The translations under genes were made by a program, and so were the position numbers. A stretch of 64,000 bases of DNA from Candidatus Lustribacter telmatis (GTDB lineage Bacteria; Vulcanimicrobiota; Vulcanimicrobiia; Vulcanimicrobiales; Vulcanimicrobiaceae). Below, piece after piece: positions 60,771 through 64,000 of this stretch. The stretch lies in contig PLRU01000018.1 in assembly GCA_003164045.1 (NCBI GenBank), forward strand, positions 99,078 through 163,077. The letters are read 5' to 3'. The notes below the pieces were generated by a model. That model was not told the origin of the DNA, did no database searches, and was given only the letters and a program-made list of their open reading frames with translations. Position 1 is the stretch's first letter. Every line of letters starts with the position of its first letter.

Positions 60771-61348
60771 TGACGACGCACGTGCGCCGCGGGTTTGTCG
60801 AACTGCTCGCCGACCGGCGCGGTCAACTCGACGCGCCGCGCTATCCCGAACAAGTCGCCGCCATCGTCGCTGCAATGGTGCTGGCATTTCGCAGCGGGAA
60901 GAAAGTCTTGTGGTGCGGCAACGGCGGCAGTGCTGCCGACGCGCAGCATTTGGCGGCGGAATTCAGCGGCCGCTTCCTGCGCGAACGGGGTGGCTTGCCC
61001 TCAGAGGCGCTTTCGGTGAACACGAGCGCGATGACCGCCATTGCCAACGACTTCGGCTATGAGAACGTCTTTGCGCGCCAGGTCGAAGCGTTCGCGCAGC
61101 CGGGCGATGTCGTCGTCGGCATCACGACGAGCGGATCGTCGCCGAACATCTTGCGCGCCATCGAAGCAGCGAAACGCATCGGTGCGACGACCGTCGCGTT
61201 CACCGGCAACGGCGGCGGCCCGCTCGCGGACCTCGCCGATCTCGTGCTGATGGGGCCGGACGGCTACAGCGCAATCGTGCAAGAAGTGCACATCACGCTG
61301 GGCCACATCATCTGCGACCTCGTCGAACAAGACCTCCTCTTCGCATGA
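60770..61348 (+). CDS. gmhA: Sedoheptulose-7-phosphate isomerase
   Basis: 192 aa from GTG 60770, sharing one base with the accB stop. SIS fold with WCGNGGSAADAQHLAAEFSGRF at residues ~49-70, NDFGYENVFARQ, ITTSGSSPNIL and metal-ligand QEVHITLGHIICDL. It makes D-glycero-manno-heptose 7-phosphate, the first step to ADP-heptose for LPS core. Overlaps gmhB by 4 nt. Confidence 0.95.
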   Translation: MTTHVRRGFVELLADRRGQLDAPRYPEQVAAIVAAMVLAFRSGKKVLWCGNGGSAADAQHLAAEFSGRFLRERGGLPSEALSVNTSAMTAIANDFGYENVFARQVEAFAQPGDVVVGITTSGSSPNILRAIEAAKRIGATTVAFTGNGGGPLADLADLVLMGPDGYSAIVQEVHITLGHIICDLVEQDLLFA

Positions 61349-61872
61349 AGCCGCGGTCCGCGGTGTTTCTCGATCGCGACGGGACGCTCATCGACGATAA
61401 GGGGTTTCTCGGCGATCCCGCGGGCGTCGATATCTTGCCGACGGTCGTCGCTGCACTGAAATTGCTCGCGGCAAACAACTACGCCACGATCGTGATCTCG
61501 AATCAATCGGGGATCGCGCGCGGTTTGCTCGATGATGCGAAGGTTCGCAGCGTCAACGCCGAGATCGTCCGGCGGCTCGCCGGCGACGAACTGACGATCG
61601 ACGGCTGGTACTGGTGCCCGCATTACGATGAAGGCTGCGATTGCCGCAAACCCGCACCGGCGCTGCTGCATCAAGCGGTGCGCGAACATGGGCTGACGCT
61701 CGACGGCGCGGCGATGATCGGCGATCGCGGCAGCGACGTGGAACTCGGGCAACGCGTCGGGATTCCCGGCATCGCGGTGCCGGGGCCGATGCCGTACGTC
61801 GGCCCGGAACCGGATTTGCGCGCGCAAACGCTGCTCGAAGCGGCGGAATGGATCGTGCGCCGTGGCCACTGA
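61345..61872 (+). CDS. gmhB: D-glycero-beta-D-manno-heptose-1,7-bisphosphate 7-phosphatase
   Basis: 175 aa HAD phosphatase. FLDRDGTLIDDKG nucleophile region, ISNQSGIARG, the structural zinc loop WCPHYDEGCDCRKP and MIGDRGSDVELG. Third step of ADP-heptose synthesis, after HldA. Overlaps both neighbours, so the four heptose genes form one transcription unit. Confidence 0.94.
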   Translation: MKPRSAVFLDRDGTLIDDKGFLGDPAGVDILPTVVAALKLLAANNYATIVISNQSGIARGLLDDAKVRSVNAEIVRRLAGDELTIDGWYWCPHYDEGCDCRKPAPALLHQAVREHGLTLDGAAMIGDRGSDVELGQRVGIPGIAVPGPMPYVGPEPDLRAQTLLEAAEWIVRRGH

Positions 61873-62848
61873 AATTGCGGTACCGCGGGCGAGCGAGCTG
61901 CTCGCGCGGATGGCCGGGCGGCGCGTCGTCGTGATCGGCGACGTGATGATCGATGAGTGGATTTGGGGCCGCGTTTCACGGATCTCACCGGAGGCGCCGG
62001 TGCCGGTCGTTGCCGTGCACGATCACTCGTTCACGCTCGGCGGATCGGGCAACGTGGCGAACAACTTGCGCGCGTTGGGCGCCGCGGTGACGTTCGTCGG
62101 CGTGGTCGGCAACGACGCTGAAGGCGAACGCGTGCGCTCGCTCTTTGCGGAGATCGATTGCGATACGACCGGATTGCTGACGCTCGACGACCGGCCGACG
62201 ACGCGCAAGACGCGGGTGGTGGCGCACAATCAGCAAGTCGTGCGCGCCGACTGGGAGTCGACGGCGCCGCTGCGCGACGCGGACCGCGCGCGGATCGTCG
62301 CGGCGGTGCGGCGCGCGGTGGCCGGCGCCGATGCGGTCGTGTTGAGCGACTACGCCAAAGGGATGCTGCATCGCGATATCGTTGAAGCGGCGCTCTCGGC
62401 GCCGGTCGTGGTCGCCGATCCGAAGCCCGGTAACGTGGATCTGTTCGCCGGCGTGACGTGCATCGCGCCCAACGTATCCGAAACCGCGCGCGCGAGCGGC
62501 ATCGCGATCGTCGATGACGCCTCGCTCGAACTGGCGGCGCGGAGTTTGCTCGAACGGCTCGGCTGCCGCTACGTACTCGTCACGCGCGGCGAACACGGCA
62601 TGTCGCTCTTCGGCAACAACGGTACGGCCGAACATATTCCGTCGGTCGCGCGCACGGTGTTCGACGTGAGCGGCGCCGGCGACACGGTCGTCGCGGTGTT
62701 GACGCTCGCGCTCGCCGCACACGTTCCGGTCGCGACGGCGACGCGGCTGGCGAATTATGCAGCGGGCGCGGTGGTCGAAAAGCTCGGCACGGCGACGGCG
62801 TCACCGGCCGAGATCATTGCCCTGATGGAACACGATGCCGGAAGCTGA
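61862..62848 (+). CDS. hldA: D-glycero-beta-D-manno-heptose-7-phosphate kinase (separate HldA)
   Basis: 328 aa PfkB-type kinase from GTG 61862. GDVMIDEWIWGRVSRISPEAPVPVV, LGGSGNVANNLRALGA, RPTTRKTRVVAHNQQVVRAD and the catalytic SGAGDTVVAVL. These match the N-terminal half of bifunctional HldE; here the halves are separate genes. The RPTTxKTR motif points to the heptose-1,7-bisphosphate beta (ADP) branch. Confidence 0.93.
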   Translation: MATEIAVPRASELLARMAGRRVVVIGDVMIDEWIWGRVSRISPEAPVPVVAVHDHSFTLGGSGNVANNLRALGAAVTFVGVVGNDAEGERVRSLFAEIDCDTTGLLTLDDRPTTRKTRVVAHNQQVVRADWESTAPLRDADRARIVAAVRRAVAGADAVVLSDYAKGMLHRDIVEAALSAPVVVADPKPGNVDLFAGVTCIAPNVSETARASGIAIVDDASLELAARSLLERLGCRYVLVTRGEHGMSLFGNNGTAEHIPSVARTVFDVSGAGDTVVAVLTLALAAHVPVATATRLANYAAGAVVEKLGTATASPAEIIALMEHDAGS

Positions 62849-63329
62849 CGATTTTCTCGCGCCGGTGCTCGACCGCGCGGGCGCGATCGCGTTTCGCGAA
62901 GCGTCGCGTGCGCGCGGAAAGATCGTCGTGTTTACCAACGGCTGCTTCGATGTCGTGCATGGCGGTCACACGCAGTACTTGGCTTGGGCGCGCGCGCAGG
63001 GTGACGTGCTGATCGTCGGGCTCAACGGCGATGCGTCGGTGCGCGGCCTCAAGGGTCCGCAGCGCCCGTTCGTTCCGTTCGAGGGCCGGGCCGAAGTGCT
63101 CGCCGCCCTGCGCAGCGTCGATGCGGTGGTGGGCTTCGATGAATCGACGCCGGTCGATCTGCTGGCCGCGCTCAAGCCCGACATCCACGTGAAGAGCGCG
63201 CAATATCGCGTCGAAGAATTGCCCGAACGGTACGTCGTGGAATCGAACGGCGGCCGCATCGTTCTGGCGCCGCACCTGCACGGGAAAAGCACGACCGACC
63301 TCGTCGCGACGATCCGCTCGCGCCCGTGA
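62835..63329 (+). CDS. hldC: D-glycero-beta-D-manno-heptose-1-phosphate adenylyltransferase (separate HldC)
   Basis: 164 aa nucleotidyltransferase. FTNGCFDVVHGGHTQYLAWARAQGD has the HxGH motif; LNGDASVRGLKGPQRPFVPFEGRAEVLAALRSVD is the HldE-C pattern, then KPDIHVKSAQYRVEELPE. It attaches AMP to heptose-1-phosphate. Overlaps hldA by 14 nt. The epimerase HldD is not in the window. Confidence 0.94.
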   Translation: MPEADDFLAPVLDRAGAIAFREASRARGKIVVFTNGCFDVVHGGHTQYLAWARAQGDVLIVGLNGDASVRGLKGPQRPFVPFEGRAEVLAALRSVDAVVGFDESTPVDLLAALKPDIHVKSAQYRVEELPERYVVESNGGRIVLAPHLHGKSTTDLVATIRSRP

Positions 63330-64000
63330 TCCTCGCGCTCACGGCTAACGGCCCGGGCGAGTTCGCGGGTTGGGTGCGGCCGTTGCTCGCCGCGCTCTAC
63401 GAACGCGATCCGGCGCTCGACGCGCGCGTGTTTTGCGTGCCCGATGACTACGCGAGCGGCCATGAAGGCGAGTACGTGCGCGGTCTCTTTCCGCAAGCGA
63501 CGGCGTATACGCCGCGCGAATACCTGCGCTTCGCCCTCGGACGCGGACTGGCGGGGCTGCCGGCGCAGGCCGACCGCGTGCAGTATCTCGGCGGCGACTT
63601 GATGTATGCCGCGCGCCTGCACGACCGGCTCGGCGGCATTGCGACGGCCTACAAGTTTTCGCGCAAGCGATACGCCGATCGTTTCGCGCGCGTGTTCGCC
63701 GTGGATGAGGCGAACAAGCGGCAGTTGCTGGGCTGGGGCATCCCGGCGGAGCGCATCACGATCGTCGGCAACCTGGTGATCGACGGTGCGCTCGGCGAAG
63801 CGGCCGGCAAGTTCGGCGGTGACGCGGAGTCGGGCGCCGCGCGCGACGGCGTGATCTTTTTTCCCGGGTCGCGCAAGCATGAAATCGAGCAGATGTTTCC
63901 GCTGTTCGTGCGAACCGCCGTGCAATTGCGGCGGCGCCTGCCCGGCGTCCGCATCGCGTTTGCGCGCTCGCCGTTCACGACCGATGCGGAGCTCGGCGCC
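63326..64000 (+). CDS. LpxB-family glycosyltransferase (C-terminus cut by window edge)
   Basis: 225 codons visible from GTG 63326, which overlaps the hldC stop (GTGA). It begins ILALTANGPGEFAGWVRPLLAAL in place of the usual LpxB AGExSGDxxG loop. Further on FFPGSRKHEIEQMFPLFV matches LpxB's LPGSRxxEI motif. LpxB joins two sugars in lipid A; this divergent form resembles LpxB-related proteins. Context after the ADP-heptose genes supports LPS sugar assembly. Full function needs the missing part. Confidence 0.8.
   Translation, partial: MILALTANGPGEFAGWVRPLLAALYERDPALDARVFCVPDDYASGHEGEYVRGLFPQATAYTPREYLRFALGRGLAGLPAQADRVQYLGGDLMYAARLHDRLGGIATAYKFSRKRYADRFARVFAVDEANKRQLLGWGIPAERITIVGNLVIDGALGEAAGKFGGDAESGAARDGVIFFPGSRKHEIEQMFPLFVRTAVQLRRRLPGVRIAFARSPFTTDAELGA

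Overview
The window is GC-rich and gene-dense and reads as the replication-origin region of a bacterial chromosome. It carries gyrB (partial), a DciA-like gene, recF, dnaN and dnaA on the minus strand, then a DnaA-box cluster, then rpmH, rnpA, yidD, yidC, khpB and mnmE on the plus strand, and further on mnmG, rsmG, cca, parA and parB. A heptose/lipid-A type sugar cluster (gmhA, gmhB, hldA, hldC and an LpxB-family gene) points to an LPS-making, two-membrane envelope. The L27 protein has a Firmicutes-style N-terminal extension. Together with the GC content and the mix of solute-binding proteins, oxygenases and lineage-specific exported proteins, this would fit a diderm terrabacterial lineage such as Eremiobacterota/WPS-2. 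That placement is an inference from gene content; no marker phylogeny was run.

Layout. 1-8939: replication initiation, oriC and the rpmH-rnpA-yidD-yidC-khpB block, continuing into mnmE (to 10286). 10292-15395: an accessory minus-strand operon inserted between mnmE and mnmG, encoding a solute-binding protein, a phthalate-dioxygenase-like Rieske oxygenase, a PdxA-family dehydrogenase and an unusual multicopper oxidase-ZIP transporter fusion. 15449-24360: mnmG, rsmG, cca, parA, parB, an exported protein, thiE, thiD and trpS, with a parS-like pair just upstream of cca. 24357-34014: a long minus-strand housekeeping run, in transcription order rpmA, obg, nadD, lysA, maf, mreB, mreC, mreD, mrdA, aminotransferase. 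34121-35458: a cytochrome P450. 35541-43945: fabF, rnc, smc, purH, a small membrane protein and an EamA transporter.

43964-57728 is accessory. It has a glycosyltransferase-like protein, two convergent solute-binding proteins with a luciferase-like flavin oxidoreductase, three lineage-specific exported proteins, a VOC protein with an isocitrate lyase/PEP mutase family enzyme, a MocR regulator with a small membrane protein, an amino-acid permease, and two tandem MOSC proteins. 57792-58920 holds a tiny acidic ORF, a STAS protein and an orphan Xre/MbcA-type regulator. 59039-64000 has hisS, accB and the ADP-heptose genes leading into an LpxB-family glycosyltransferase cut by the window edge.

Genes are packed tightly. 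ATGA/GTGA start-stop overlaps are common, three convergent pairs share 4-nt stop overlaps, and GTG/TTG starts are frequent. Two genes (maf and the second MOSC gene) have no ATG, GTG or TTG in a usable position. Two promoters sit so close to their start codon that the mRNAs should be leaderless. No tRNA, rRNA, insertion sequence or CRISPR array was seen.
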